Positions 25,736-37,765 of a stretch of DNA of 64,000 nucleotides are shown here, piece by piece (position 1 is the stretch's first letter; every line of letters starts with the position of its first letter). The notes beneath the pieces were generated by a model. It saw nothing but the letters and a program-made list of their open reading frames with translations. It ran no database searches and was not told the origin of the DNA. The translations under genes and the position numbers were made by a program. Source of the DNA: Mercurialis annua (lineage: Eukaryota > Streptophyta > Magnoliopsida > Malpighiales > Euphorbiaceae); contig NC_065570.1 in assembly GCF_937616625.2 (NCBI RefSeq), positions 11,604,001-11,668,000 of the forward strand, in the 5' to 3' direction.

Positions 25736-25966
25736 TGTTGACTAATATATGTGGATGTAGTTATGGTTAAATTCATTAGCTGATTAGTTAGCTTAGTTGG
25801 CAACACACACCTCATGTGTGTTTAGTTAGTTAGTCTAGCTGGTATTACTTTACTCTGTATATATAGCTTCTCTTGTACAGAATGGTTATAAGCATAAATA
25901 TACATAAATCTTTATTTCTCAAATTCTTCTTCTCCTTCTTTCCTATTTTCTGTACCAAATTCTACA
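25736..25966 (+). repeat. Copia 5' LTR
   Basis: A 231-bp LTR runs from TGTTGACTAATATATG to TTCTACA, with a TATATATA box near 25856. It is followed at once by a primer binding site TGATATCAGAGC at 25967-25978, one base from the initiator-Met tRNA complement used by copia elements. No 3' LTR is present in the window. Confidence 0.85.
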
Positions 25967-27246
25967 TGATATCAGAGCTTTAGGAAAAAAAATCGATCCT
26001 AGAAAAAAATTCTCCAAAACGAAGAACAACAATCAACAAACAGCAGCGATCTCTTCTACTTCATAAATTATGGAGGAACACATAGTAGTGCTATGCATGC
26101 TGGATTGAATCGAAACAATGTGAGGAACTCAAACCTCTACAATGGCGATCCTCTTCTTCTACAGTCATCAGATCATCCAAACATAACACTAGTAAGTACT
26201 TTACTTACTATTAACAACTACTTCAGCAGGAGTCAATCTGTTAAGATAGTATTGGGAGCTAAAACAAAATTAGGGTTTAGAAATGGAAAATGTAAAATGC
26301 CTAGTGAAGAATCTGATGCCTATGAACAGTGGATTAAAGTGGATTGCATGGTAATCTCTTGGCTACTTACTTCAATTTCAAAAAAATTATCTGGAGCTTT
26401 TCTTTATGTTTCATCTTCTAAGGAACTTTGGGATGATTTGAAACAAAGGTTTGGTAAAGCAATGGTCCAACATTATATCAATTGAAACGAGATTTAACCC
26501 TAATTCCTCAAGGCAATGATGATATATCAGTTTACTTTACCAAGTTTAAACGATTGTGGGATGAATTAGCTTGTATGATTGTGTTACCTATTTGTACTTC
26601 ACTACTAGATAGCAGCAATTTTGCGAAATCGCTCATATTCCGTCGCAAATTCAATTTTATGACGGAATTGCGACGAAATACATCCGTCGCAAATTGCCCG
26701 GTCGCTAAAAAGTTAGCGACCAGAGCGTCGCAAAACTGGCGACGGACAGGCCGTCACCTTTTTCCAAAATCTGTCGCCAGTTCGTCTCCCCCAAAAATGA
26801 AAAAGGAGACGAATTGGCGACGGATTCATTAATTCGGCGACGGATAAATATCCGTCGCAAAATCCAAGACTTTGCGACGGATGTTTGTCCGTCGCAAAAT
26901 TCGAAACGTCCATCGCAAAAGCCAAGACTTTGCGACGGACATTCCGTGGCAAAATGCCATTGTTTAGAGACTAATTTAATGGAATTTGCGACGGAATATC
27001 CGTCGCAAATCCATCCCAATTTCGACAGAATATTTCTTTTTTTTTTCGTTTTCCTGTTTTATTAACGACGATTATAACCTATAAAATCTATTATTTGCAA
27101 TTCACATTAAAACTTAATTTCCGAAAAAAGAACGTTGTCATATAAAAACATGTTATAGTTTACATATCATAACAAAATGTATAAAGTAAGAAAATAAAAA
27201 ATGTATATAGTGACTAATACAAAATGTCAGAAATACAAACATGACA

Positions 27247-28763
27247 CTACAAAGTCGGAGTGTCGTCATCGTCTGAAGGACCTGGGGGTGGGGGTGGGCG
27301 ATACTGCGGAGGAAGAGTCTGCATCATCTTCGCTATCTCAGCCTGAATAATCTCGGCCATCCTCTCATTAGCTCTCGCCTGCTGGGCACGGAGATCCTCC
27401 ACCTCGGTGGTAATCTGGCGCAGTCCATCCTGGATCCCTGCCTGCACACGCCGCTCGATCTCCTCGTCAGTTTGCTGTGACTGTGTGGACCTGATCCTCG
27501 CCCTACTAGACGTCGTCGTATCCACGTACGCACTAGTCGCTGAACCCAGCCCGTAGACACGACGCTTCTTGTTAACGCCCTCGATATCCAGAAACAACTG
27601 GGTCTCGTCGACTTCCGCTGTGCTAGAAGAACCACCATCTCCGGTCGGCGGCTGCGATGCAGCAGCAAGTCTCTGAGCAATTGCATCCTACAAAAAGATT
27701 GAAAAACATATCACATAACATCTAAAAATGTATAACATATGAAATGTAAGTTTAATTCCTAACGAATATTCGGCAGCATTTCCTCTATAATTTGATCGAA
27801 TCCCATTTTTCAGGGACATCCTGCAAACATATACATTTCATATACAACCCACCGGCTGTTAACACACCTAATCTAGCATTTACAATTTAAATTAAACCAC
27901 ATTTTACACTAATTTAATCTAACACTTGAGTAAAGTAAAACAACTACTAAAGTTATATAAGTTCATGACTTACACTCATGTCCTGGGCCCTCTTGTCTAC
28001 CATGACACCCTTGGCAGCTTTCGTGGAGTGCATCCGAGTATACAGCTCTGTTGCGGTAGGCTTGCGGCCCAGCTCTTCAGCCTAAAAGAAAAATATTATA
28101 GCTTGTTAGTTCATCAAAAAATCAGAAAATAAAAGATAGTTATAAATAAAAAAGAATTCTAGAAACAAACCAACACATCCATATGTCGGATGACGGAACG
28201 GGATCCCCCTGTATGGCGTACTGGTCCGGAGCCGGCTCCAGCAGGCTCGCTCATCCGATTAGCGCGAGCTACATCAGACTTCTTCTGCTCGTCCTCTGAC
28301 GCCCAGAAGGCCTTCCAGGAATCCCAAATATCTTGGCTGATCGAGGTATGTTTTTCGTCCTTCTCTCTCATCCTGTGAATAACGTCCTTGTATCGGTTGG
28401 CAACATGCGTCATGAATACACCTTTGATGACGTCGTCGCTGTAATCCGCCGTATCCCACCAGTATTCCTTCTGCAAAACATAAACACCAAGTTTGAGTTA
28501 GTAATTTTGCGTTAGTCTAAATTCAAAGTTTAAAATTAACAATTTATTACCTTAAATTCCTCCGAATAGAAATCTGTCTGCTCTGCAGTCAGAAACTGCC
28601 AGGCTCGCCCATTCTCGAACCAGCACTTTCTAAAGATCTCCCGCATAGACCGGGAGATTGGTCCAGAGTTACCCCGACCACGACCTCTAGCTGGGTTACC
28701 CCGATGTCCCCGACCTCTAGTCGGATCACCTGAACCACCCTGCCCTCTCATACCTGCAGACAT
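27247..28763 (-). CDS. CACTA second gene, Transposase_24 (Ptta/En/Spm) family
   Basis: Four exons fit splice signals: 28551-28763, 28171-28470, 27974-28081 and 27247-27687, totalling 354 codons with no internal stop. The N-terminus is Gly/Arg-rich (TRGRGHRGNPARGRGRG). The middle has the family core, with KEYWWDT, WKAFWASEDEQKKSDVARANR, a HTGGSRSVIRHMD block and GRKPTATELY. The C-terminus has a helical, Gln-rich segment likely to form a coiled coil, ending in a Pro- and Asp-rich tail. In En/Spm, the second product binds subterminal repeats and assists TNP2; that role is inferred here. Intron 3 holds the diverged hairpin copy C. This frame is intact while TNP2 is broken. Confidence 0.85.
27773..27824 (-). 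repeat. Hairpin copy C, diverged
   Basis: A 52-bp relative of the 51-bp hairpin, with the same outer GCAG..CTGC ends and CCCTGAAAAATGGG core on the minus strand, but a different centre and weaker pairing. It follows a TTTGCAG splice-acceptor-like sequence in intron 3 of the Transposase_24 gene. It may be a decayed exon: a 4-base gain would explain a frame closed after DVPEKWDSIKL. Confidence 0.75.
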
Positions 28764-29391
28764 TAAAATACATTTTGTTCCACATATAACAATTTAATAC
28801 ATTGTTAAAAAATACATTATAACAAAACATTATAGAAAAATACATTATAAAAAAATAAATTGTTAATTGTTAACAATAATAAATGAATACAACTAAAACT
28901 GCAAAAAGTATCCAAAACGTCAGTCAAGTTGTTCTTCATCTTCGTCTGATGAGGATGGCGGATATTCTTCTTCTTCATCTTCGTCTGATGAGGATGGCGG
29001 ATATTCTTCTTCTTCATCTTCAACAAGATGGATTTGCAACGCATCTTCGTCTGCCACCTCATTCAGGTCAGCTAAATTTGTGGGATTGTCGTCCGTTTCA
29101 ACTATAAGGGGATTTTCTTCAATGTCCTCTTGAAAGGCCGGAATAATCGCATCGGGCATGTCAAGTTCTGATCGTGCCATAATTTTGCAAACTGCCCACC
29201 AATTTACTTTGTCCCGTCTTCTACTTGGATATGGAAGGTAATGAACTTGGTCAGCCTGTTCTGCCAAGATGAACAGTTCGTATTTATTGTACCTGCGTCT
29301 GTGATTAACATCTACCAAGTTGTATCGATTGGCAGTGTCTGTGCCTGTATCTGTAGGATCAAACCATTCGCATTTAAAAATGACGGTCTGC

Positions 29392-30323
29392 TGTTAGTGA
29401 TATGCACTAGGTCAATCATGTTTGACCATGTTTTTACTTTATCATTTTATTATTTATTGATTGGCAGTTTTTATCATTTTATATTAATGATTAAAATACT
29501 TGAATGGTTAATTCTTTCTAAGGTCATCGAGTATGTGACTTGATAGTAGAACTCTTAGGTTTAATAAAAGAATTATATACCATCTATCCCTAGTCTTAAT
29601 AGAACATTGAGACTAGTATGATGTTGACTGATGATTATGTTTTACTAATCATGTATATGAGATATTAAGTCAAATCATAGGTGCTATTTGAGAAATAAGG
29701 CACTGGATGACCCACTGAGAATACTACATAGATCACTGTCATAAGTAATTCTCATTACAGTTTTATTAGTATAATCCTTTGACCTTGAAATCATCATGGA
29801 TTTCTACATAGCTATTTCATATTTTGATACAGTTTTACATTATCTTTAACAGGATAATGGAATAGATTGTCATTGGATATGAAAGTAACTATGTGAGAAA
29901 TGTGAGTGACTGAGAAGGAATTTGTCCCTCATTTATTTGAGTAAGATATCTATGGGCCCCTTGAAGAAGATAGACTGAAGAAAATGCATGGCCATGCTAA
30001 TTGATAAGAAGTTATCATTTTCAGTCTACTTAGAGTCAAGAAACTAATGATTGAATGTTATAAGGATGACATAACTATGCCTTATATTCAATCTGGATAT
30101 CGAGAGACAAAGGGATTAAAATATTATTGTAAATGGTTAAATCGGATTATCGATATTCATATAACTTGGGTAGTCATAATGTCTTGCTAGAGGCCACTTA
30201 TGACTTGTGGGCTGAAATAGGGATTTCGAGCTTACTGCCAACGTTATATGAACCTACAGGGTCGCACACTAAGAACAGGCCCAAAACAGTTATGGGTTGT
30301 ACAAACCCAATGTGATTAAATGA

Positions 30324-30381
<58 letters not shown>

Positions 30382-30937
30382 CGTAATATATATATATATT
30401 AATAAATATATATATTAATTCGAAATTTAAGGATAAGTGTTTTCCTTAATTTATTATTTTTGGAAGATAATAAATATAGTAATTAATATATATGGATAAT
30501 TATCAAAAAGAAGTTTTTGATAAATATAAACTTGTAGAATTGTAATGAGATTGAAATTCGAATTTGTCTTAAACTCTAGTGTTATTTATCACTATAAATA
30601 CTCATTAAGCAATTGGTTTGAGTATCACGAAATTCATTATTCACTAAATCACTAAAATTCAAAATTGCTTGTGAAGCAATAGTGCTAGCACACAAGCACT
30701 AGTTTTGGCTAAGGTCCGTTCGTGTGTATACTCGTAGAGGACGCGTTCTTTTGGAGGCGTTTCTGATCCGAGGCCAGGTATCACCAAAGTGAACCACCTC
30801 CTTCCTTCCTACATTGCTGTTGAATTCGACATATAAGTAAGTAATTATTCTGTTAATTCGAATTACATGGATCTTGGTTTGGGTTTTTAGATAAATTTTT
30901 GAAATTCCGCTGCGTTATAAACCTATAAAACCCAACA
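29392..30937. mobile_element. Solo LTR, 1546 bp, 5-bp TSD
   Basis: The insertion runs from TGTTAG to CCAACA and is flanked by the exact 5-bp repeat TCTGC (29387-29391 and 30938-30942). Both ends fit an LTR. It has no ORF and no internal region, so it is a solo LTR left by recombination. It splits the DUF4216 region of the CACTA transposase, and both sides align with that family on either side of it. Confidence 0.9.
30329..30379. repeat. (AT)n microsatellite in solo LTR
   Basis: About 50 bases of uninterrupted alternating A and T, inside the solo LTR. Likely length-variable. Confidence 0.95.
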
Positions 30938-33900
30938 TCTGCTTCATTGGTAGAGCTGGATACTCTAACTCAATTATGTTCGTTAACACTCCATAAAAGT
31001 CATTTTCACCCTCAACATATTATGTTCCCCTTACGCAGACACCGCTATTCATTGTAAGTTGATCCTGCCCATATTTCTGAGTAAGAAATTTGAAGCCGTT
31101 TACATAGTATCCCTTATATGTGGTGACCTTTCTACATGGTCCCTTTGCGAGACGCGGAATAAACGGATTAGTACAGACAGTTGGATCTTTCACCTGTGGG
31201 GAGTTAGAAATTTGTAAGATTTATAAACCTTATTATAAAAATGAAAGTCCATTGTTATAAGTACATACATATTGTTCGAACCAAGAGGCGAAATCACTTT
31301 CCAGCACTCTCAATTTCTGTTTCACTTATGCCACTGTTCCTTTCGCGCAACCGGCCACAAAAACCCTTTAAATGGAAGAGGCCCAAACTACATCAAATTC
31401 TAGCAAATATGTGAAATATTACACTATATTTAAATGCTTACTTTCGATGATCTTCGATTTCGGAACAATTTAGAAGAACATAGGTCCGAGCAGCGATGAT
31501 CTCATCGTCTTCAAGATATCTCCTACCGCTACCACGTAACGGCTTTCCCTTAGGTTTAAAAATTCCCAGTCTGTCGGCATCGTCATCGATATCCATATCA
31601 CAAGTTTCATTTCTTCCCAAACGCACGGGTAACATCGGATCACCTTCAGCAAAATAATAGGATGCAAATTTAGCGATTTCTTCTTGCAGATATCCACTAC
31701 TAATGCTCCCTTCCACCCTGCCTTTATTAGTGACCCTTTTTTTCAATTTCCTCAAATATTTGTAACCAGATATTAATATTAGTAAGCATTTCCTATAATC
31801 ATATATGTATTGAACAGATGGATTCGAGAAAAAACCATGACTAATTGATTACCTTTCAAATGGATACATCCAGCGATACTGAACCGGTCCTGCCATCATA
31901 GCTTCATACGGAAGATGCAAGGGGAGATGCTCCATAGAGTCAAAAAAGCTGGGTGGAAATATACGTTCCAACTTACACAAGATTTTTGGGATCTCAGTTT
32001 CCATACGGTTTAGATCTTTCTGTGACAGTGACGTGGAAGTCAACTCCCTGAAGAAGATACTTAACTCTGTTAGAGGCTCCCACACGTTTTTCGGAAGTAG
32101 CTCCCGAAGGGCGATTGGCAAAAGTCGTTGCATAAAAACATGGCAGTCATGACTTTTCATTCCATGCATTTTCAGCCCCTTTAGATCAACACATCTAGAC
32201 AAGTTTGACGCGTACCCGTATGAAAACTTTATTTTCTGAATCCACTCAAGCAAAACTCGTTTTGAATCCCTATCCAAAGCATACATTACCTTTGGAAATC
32301 TCCCAGTTGCCGGATCTTTAGCTAACCCTGGCCGATCACAGATGTCGTTCAACTCTTCACGAGATTTTGCATGGTCTTTTGTTTTTCCGGGGAAATTGAG
32401 AACGATATTAAAAATGTTATCGAAGACATTTTTTTCAATGTGCATGACATCGAGATTGTGACGTATTACATTCGTTCTCCAATAAGGCAAATCCTAAAAG
32501 ATACTTTTTTTTATTCCACCTATGATCTTTTGACAGTAAAGCATTAGTAACTTTTGCACCAGGCTCAGATGCCTTCTTAAACCCCAGTCGATCAATCTCT
32601 GCTAACAGTTCATCTCCAGTTCTCACCCCTGCAAACCTTTTGCCGATCTCTCGTTTCCCCTTACGGAAATCAGTAACATTTCGACGAAATTGGTGATTCG
32701 GATGCAAAAACTTGCGATGGCAATCAAACCACAATTGTTTACCGCTTTTATCCAGTGTGAATGCATCAGTGTTATCCATGCAGTACGGGCATGCTTTTCT
32801 ACCAGCATTGCTCTAACCAAACAACATAGAATAAGCGGGAAAGTCATTTATTGTCCACATAAGAGCCGCTTTTAGTTGAAAATTCTGACGCTTATGAACG
32901 TCATATGTCTGGACTCCACACTCCCACAGTTGGTTCAACTCTGCAATCAGCGGCTGTAGGAAGATATCCATTAGGTGTTTCGGGTTTCTAGGCCCCGGTA
33001 CCAAAACCGTTAAAAACATAAACTCATCCTTCATGCACATGCCTGGGGGGAGATTGTACAACGTCAAAATAACCGGCCACGAGGAATACTGCTGCCCAAA
33101 ATTGGTAAATGGCTGAAACCCATCGGAGCATAAGCCTAATCTAATATTTCTCCCTTCATCGGCAAACTCAGAATGCAGTTCACTAAAACGTTTCCAAGCC
33201 GGAGAGTCGGACAGGTGGCACATCTTATCACCATCCATCTCGTGGTCTGCGTGCCACGTCATATGCCGAGCAGTGGCTTTCGAATCGTACAACCTCTGTA
33301 GCCTCGAAGTTATTGGAAAATAGAACATTTTACTATATGGCACGTTAGCCTTTCTTTTTGTGGATTTTTCGTGGGTCACAGGTTTCCACCGCGCATAATT
33401 ACAAACTTTGCAGTGCGTTAGATCCGTGTCCTCCCCCCAATAAATCATACAGTTATAGAAACAACAGTCAATAACCTCAACCGGCAACCCCAAACCTTTG
33501 ACCAGCTTCTTAATTTTAGCAAAATTCGTTGGCATCTTGTTGTCCTCCAGGAGCAGCTCCTGTATCAATCCGCAGACGTCGTCAACTAAAGCTACTGAAC
33601 CCTTATGTCGACACTTGATCTCCATCACTTTAGCAGATGCAGAAAATGGAGAGTGTCTGCTATTCCCAGGCCATATGTCTTCTTCAGCCGCACGCATCAT
33701 ATCATAAAATTTTTGAGCTTCAGCATTCGGGAGCTCATCTTCAGGAAACGTTATTTCTGGACCGGCCGCATCAAGAATCATTCTTTGAGCGGAACTGAAC
33801 TCACCTGGCCCCTCATTTTCATAGTCGAACTCAACATCCTGCTCTGATAACTGTGGAAGGGGAGGGGGTTTCAAAACGCTCCCCTCGCCATGAAAAACTC

Positions 33901-34828
33901 ATACTTGGTAACCTTTCCCAAACCCATTCTTCAATAGATGGAATTCCACCTCATCGACATCCCGATAGCTTGTATTTCGACAACCTCTCTTAGGGAAGGG
34001 GCATTTTTCTGTACTCCACTCATACAAGACGGATGCCGTAATGCAAACCGGACAAATTCCTTCACATGCTCTTTATACCCTGTGGTTAGCAGCCCGTTTG
34101 TGTGGCTCCTGTACATCCAACTGCGGTCTGTCTCCATTTCTGTAGCGCGGATAATTAGAGGTGGGGTTTTCACTCGAGATAAGCAAAGTCAATGTAATTG
34201 ACTGCTGAAAAGGTAGGGCCATATCCCATTCGCAAAACAGGCGCCCCGTAACTCGACCACGATATATGCCTAGCAACGGAGAAAAATATTTGGCAGCCTT
34301 CCGGCGTCGTTCTCCTTTAGTGCGATATTTAGTATATGTGTTGTAACGCTAATTATATATTCCACGAGGAATAAGCGTTACAAAACATATACTATACATC
34401 CACCCGGAGAACAAACGCTGGAAAACAACCGAATATTTTTCTACCACTACTAGACATATATGGTTTTTCGTGATCGAGTTACGGAAGCACCAGTTTTGCG
34501 AACTGTACAAACTGTACAATCCCGTGTTGTTCAATCTCTTGCACTCACGGGACGGGAACTCTATGGCTAGGTTTACAATTTTATTCGGTGCGAATAAAAG
34601 CGAGGTTTATTTAGGTTGAATATTGTAAATAAAAGCTATTTCAATTAAAATAAATCAAAATAAGCGATAAAACCTACTTGTTGAAGGGCAGAACCGCAAA
34701 TAGAAGGTGAAACGCCCGGATCACTCAGAACAATGGTGCGCGGCTATCAAGGGCTATCAGCGACTGTCAAACCTATATATATCATAGTAAATCAAAACAC
34801 GTATTAAAAAAAAATTAATAAAAATTCG

Positions 34829-34879
34829 GCAGCACTTCCCCTAAAAATGAGCATCACCCATTTTTCAGGGAAGTCCTGC
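34829..34879 (-). repeat. 51-bp hairpin, copy B
   Basis: This is the exact reverse complement of 14801-14851 (51 of 51 bases). On the minus strand it follows GATTGCAG and precedes CGAATTTTT. It lies upstream of the TNP2 coding start, probably in its 5' leader or a leader intron. Its flanks are only weakly like those of copy A. Confidence 0.92.
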
Positions 34880-36459
34880 AATCAAATCACAATACACAAA
34901 ACCACAAATTTTAACGCAAATAATATAAACAGTAATTTATTAGCTTAAATTATTATCTAATCCAATTAACTAATATTAAATAACAAACTAATAAAATTGT
35001 TAAAATTAAACAACATATAATTAATACATTTATCAAATGAATCTAATTTAATCAACCAATATTTATAAAAATATTAACAATCTACTTTATTCAACAAATT
35101 AAACAATTAAATCTAGAAATATCTAACTAACAATTTTAATCAAATATTAAAAAACTCCTTAAAAAATAATATAATATCACTAAAATCAATATATTTTATT
35201 ATAATAATTCAACTTAATTCAAATATTATTTTTAAAATATAAAATTAACCATATTAACCTAAAATAAAAAAATTAACCCTAAAACTAAAATAACCAAATT
35301 TATCATAAACCTATAATTAATTTAATAATTGACTTAACCTATAATAAATCTAAAAAACAATAAAACCGAAATTTAACCAAATATATTAAATAAATTCAAT
35401 AAATCATCCAAATTTATAATAAACAATAGAACTGAAATTTACCAAAAATAGGAGCGGAGACAGCGGAGCGGAGCGGAGGCAGCGGTGGAGCGAGGCTGTT
35501 TTTCAAGTTATTTAATTTATATTAGTTAATATATAAAAAACTGAAATTAAATTTAAATATAAAAAAAAGATCAAAAAACTTACCGGGGAGGAGAGGAACG
35601 GACGGCGGCTGGGAGAACTGAACGGCGGCGGCGGTTGCTCTGAACGGCGGCAGTTGGCACCGGAAACAGCACAGAGAAAAACGGCGGGGAAGGAGGGAAA
35701 CGGCGGGGGAGGAGGGAAGCGGCGGGGGAAGGAGAAACGGCGGGGGAAGGAGGGAAAAGATGGGGAGGAGGCGGAAAAAAATTAAGAAGAGAAAGTGGGA
35801 GAAGAAACTGCGATTCAGGTTTTCATTTAACACAATTTTTGCGACGGACTTTATTGTCCGTCGCAAATATTGTGTTAAATGAAACGAACCGCTTTGGTTA
35901 TCACAATTAGCGACGGATTGTACTTTCCGTCGCTAATTGTGATAACCAAAACGCTGCGTTTTGGTGCAGACTCTTATTTTGCGACGGATGGTTTTCATCC
36001 GTCGTAAAATATTTGGCGGTCTTATTTCCCTCCATTTCCCTCCTTATTCCCGCCAATTTAGTGACGGATTTGCGATGGAACGTCCGTTGCTAAATTGGCG
36101 GGAGCTATCCCGCCTAAAAAATGGCGTTTTGGCGACAGAATAAAATTTTGTCGCCAAATCCGTCGCTATATATTGTAATTTGCGACGGAATTTGCGTCCG
36201 TCGCAAATATCCGTCGCAATAAGTGATTTTTCTAGTAGTGCTTGTGGAGCAATTAAACAATGTGCTTGTGAGTAAGGAAAAAGTATTGCTGAGTATAATT
36301 CTCAAGATAAACTGGTACAGTTTCTAATGGGGTTGGACAAAGACTATGAGTACACCATAAACCAAATACTACTTCTGGATCCGTTGTCTAATGAAAACAG
36401 AGCTTATTCTATGATTTTATCTGTGGAGAAACAGAAACAAATTATCTACACACATAAAT

Positions 36460-37085
36460 TGCATTGGAGTTGAATATAGGCTTGATTCTTTAAAATATTT
36501 GCATTCAGTAAACTTGAATAGTTGCAAAACTGCCGAAACCAATATAATCTGCAACAAACAAATTGAAACCATAACAAAAAAATTGAATAAATCAAGAAGA
36601 CTCCATAATATAGAATTCACCAAAAATCAAAACGTGATCGCCCATAATAATAAAATCTTGAGCGAATCCGAGAAAACAGCAACACAACAAAATTATTTTC
36701 ATAGAGACAATAGAACATAATCAAACACACCAAAAACAAACATAAGCTCCATAACAGGGTATTTTATTGAAAGCAAAACAATAAATAAAAATACAAACGG
36801 GTGAAAACGGTGATTTTTGGCTTTCACCGTCCTCACCTTTAAGAGTTAGGTGGAAACGGAATCTATGAACGTGCAAAGTTGAGAGAGCACCGGTTGATGC
36901 ATTTTATAATAGTTATTCATCATAAATTTTAATAATAAATTTTTAAATAATTTTACTATTACTTTTCAATTTAATTAGTAGTCAAAAAATATTTATTAAT
37001 AATTTAATTTTTAAAATATTTATATAAAATTATTTTTCATTTAAATTAAAATTTAATAATTTTTTTAAATGTGACTTTTTTTTAA
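36460..37085. repeat. Direct repeat R2, right of truncated gag
   Basis: Second copy of the R1 sequence, with scattered substitutions and indels, starting about 30 bases after the last gag-like codon. It continues past the point where R1 is interrupted by the LTR, into an A-rich run. Confidence 0.8.
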
Positions 37086-37473
37086 AAAAAAATTATTAAA
37101 AGAACATAAATTTAGAAAGAAAAAAAAAAGAACTTGCAAAAAACAACTCAAATCTACTTGTTGCAATTTAATCCAAATCTTTTAATTTTTATAATAATAG
37201 TCAAATTATATTTTTATGTTGCAATAATAATCAAATTGCTGATCAAATTTGTTATTTTTAATTAGACTATTAGGTTATTATTATTTTTTGATGAATAATG
37301 ATATATTAAAAGTCACAAGAAGTAGTGACAAAAAAACTCAAAACTATTTATAACATTCGCATAAAAAGTGCAATTTGACTAATATTTTAACGAAAAAAGT
37401 ACAATTTGTCTATTATTATAAAAATTATAAAGTTTAAATTAAATTATAAAAATTCTTAAAGGTTTGATTTTTT

Positions 37474-37765
37474 TAAGGATAATGTCAAAAAAAATCACGA
37501 ACTTTACATGTTTTTTCATTTTAATCACGCAATTTAATTTTTGTCATTTTCATGCACGAACTATCATTTTTTTTAAATTCATACACGGTACTCAAGTGTC
37601 ACGGCTCTATTATTGTAATTTGCTGAGGTAGAAGTCATTTTATACCAATGAATGAGTGCCACCTCAGCGCCGTGTATAAAGTTGAAAAAAATGGTATTAT
37701 AAATATGAAAATGACAAAATTTAAACTGTATAATTAAAATGAAAAAATATGTAAACATTAACTCA
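37474..37765. repeat. MITE-like inverted repeat
   Basis: Inverted arms share TTTTTTCATTTTAATCACGC and TTTGTCATTTTCATGCACGA-type motifs with their complements to the right. The interior has no ORF. It resembles the GTCACGACC MITE group but is diverged, and no target duplication was resolved. Confidence 0.5.

Larger units (their letters stand above)
28920..34173 (-). pseudogene. TNP2-type CACTA transposase, disrupted
   Basis: TNP2 transposases cut CACTA elements at their termini. In order on the minus strand: a Transpos_assoc start (DRSWMYRSHTNGLL, 34173-34020) that goes out of frame; the Transposase_21 core (33874-32813), with MTWHADHEMDGDKMCHLSD, GLCSDGFQPF and PVILTLYNLPPGMCMKDEF; NLDVMHIEKNVFDNI (32490-31849) and the DUF4218 region; then a DUF4216 region split by the solo LTR and an acidic tail repeating EEYPPSSSDEDEE (28920-29318). 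Defects seen: a frameshift near 34000, a stop after GYQV near 33900, a TAA at 31020-31022, and the LTR at 29392-30937. It cannot make a full transposase. Confidence 0.9.
26600..36240 (-). mobile_element. CACTA (En/Spm) element, 9641 bp, full length
   Basis: The termini are CACTACTAGA and TCTAGTAGTG, flanked by the 3-bp duplication CTT (26597-26599 and 36241-36243). Subterminal regions (about 26620-27010 and 35830-36230) contain many TTTGCGACGGA/TCCGTCGCAAA motifs in both orientations, the usual transposase-binding repeats. Both element genes lie on the minus strand: a broken TNP2-type transposase and an open Transposase_24-type gene. A GC-rich tract (35440-35800) upstream of the transposase may be its promoter region. 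A solo LTR is inserted at 29392-30937. It sits inside copia gag. Confidence 0.93.
26093..36430 (+). pseudogene. Truncated copia gag, split by CACTA insertion
   Basis: The left part (26093-26599) encodes a copia Gag N-terminal block (Retrotran_gag_3-like, HPNITLVSTLL) and the UBN2-type region with LWDDLKQRFG; a one-base deletion near 26457 shifts the frame. The right part (36241-36430) resumes with a Cys-rich block, one in-frame stop, and QFLMGLDKDY with ILLLDPL, typical of the gag middle. The 9641-bp CACTA element lies between, with a 3-bp duplication CTT on both sides. Protease, integrase, RT and the 3' LTR are all missing after 36430. Confidence 0.85.
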
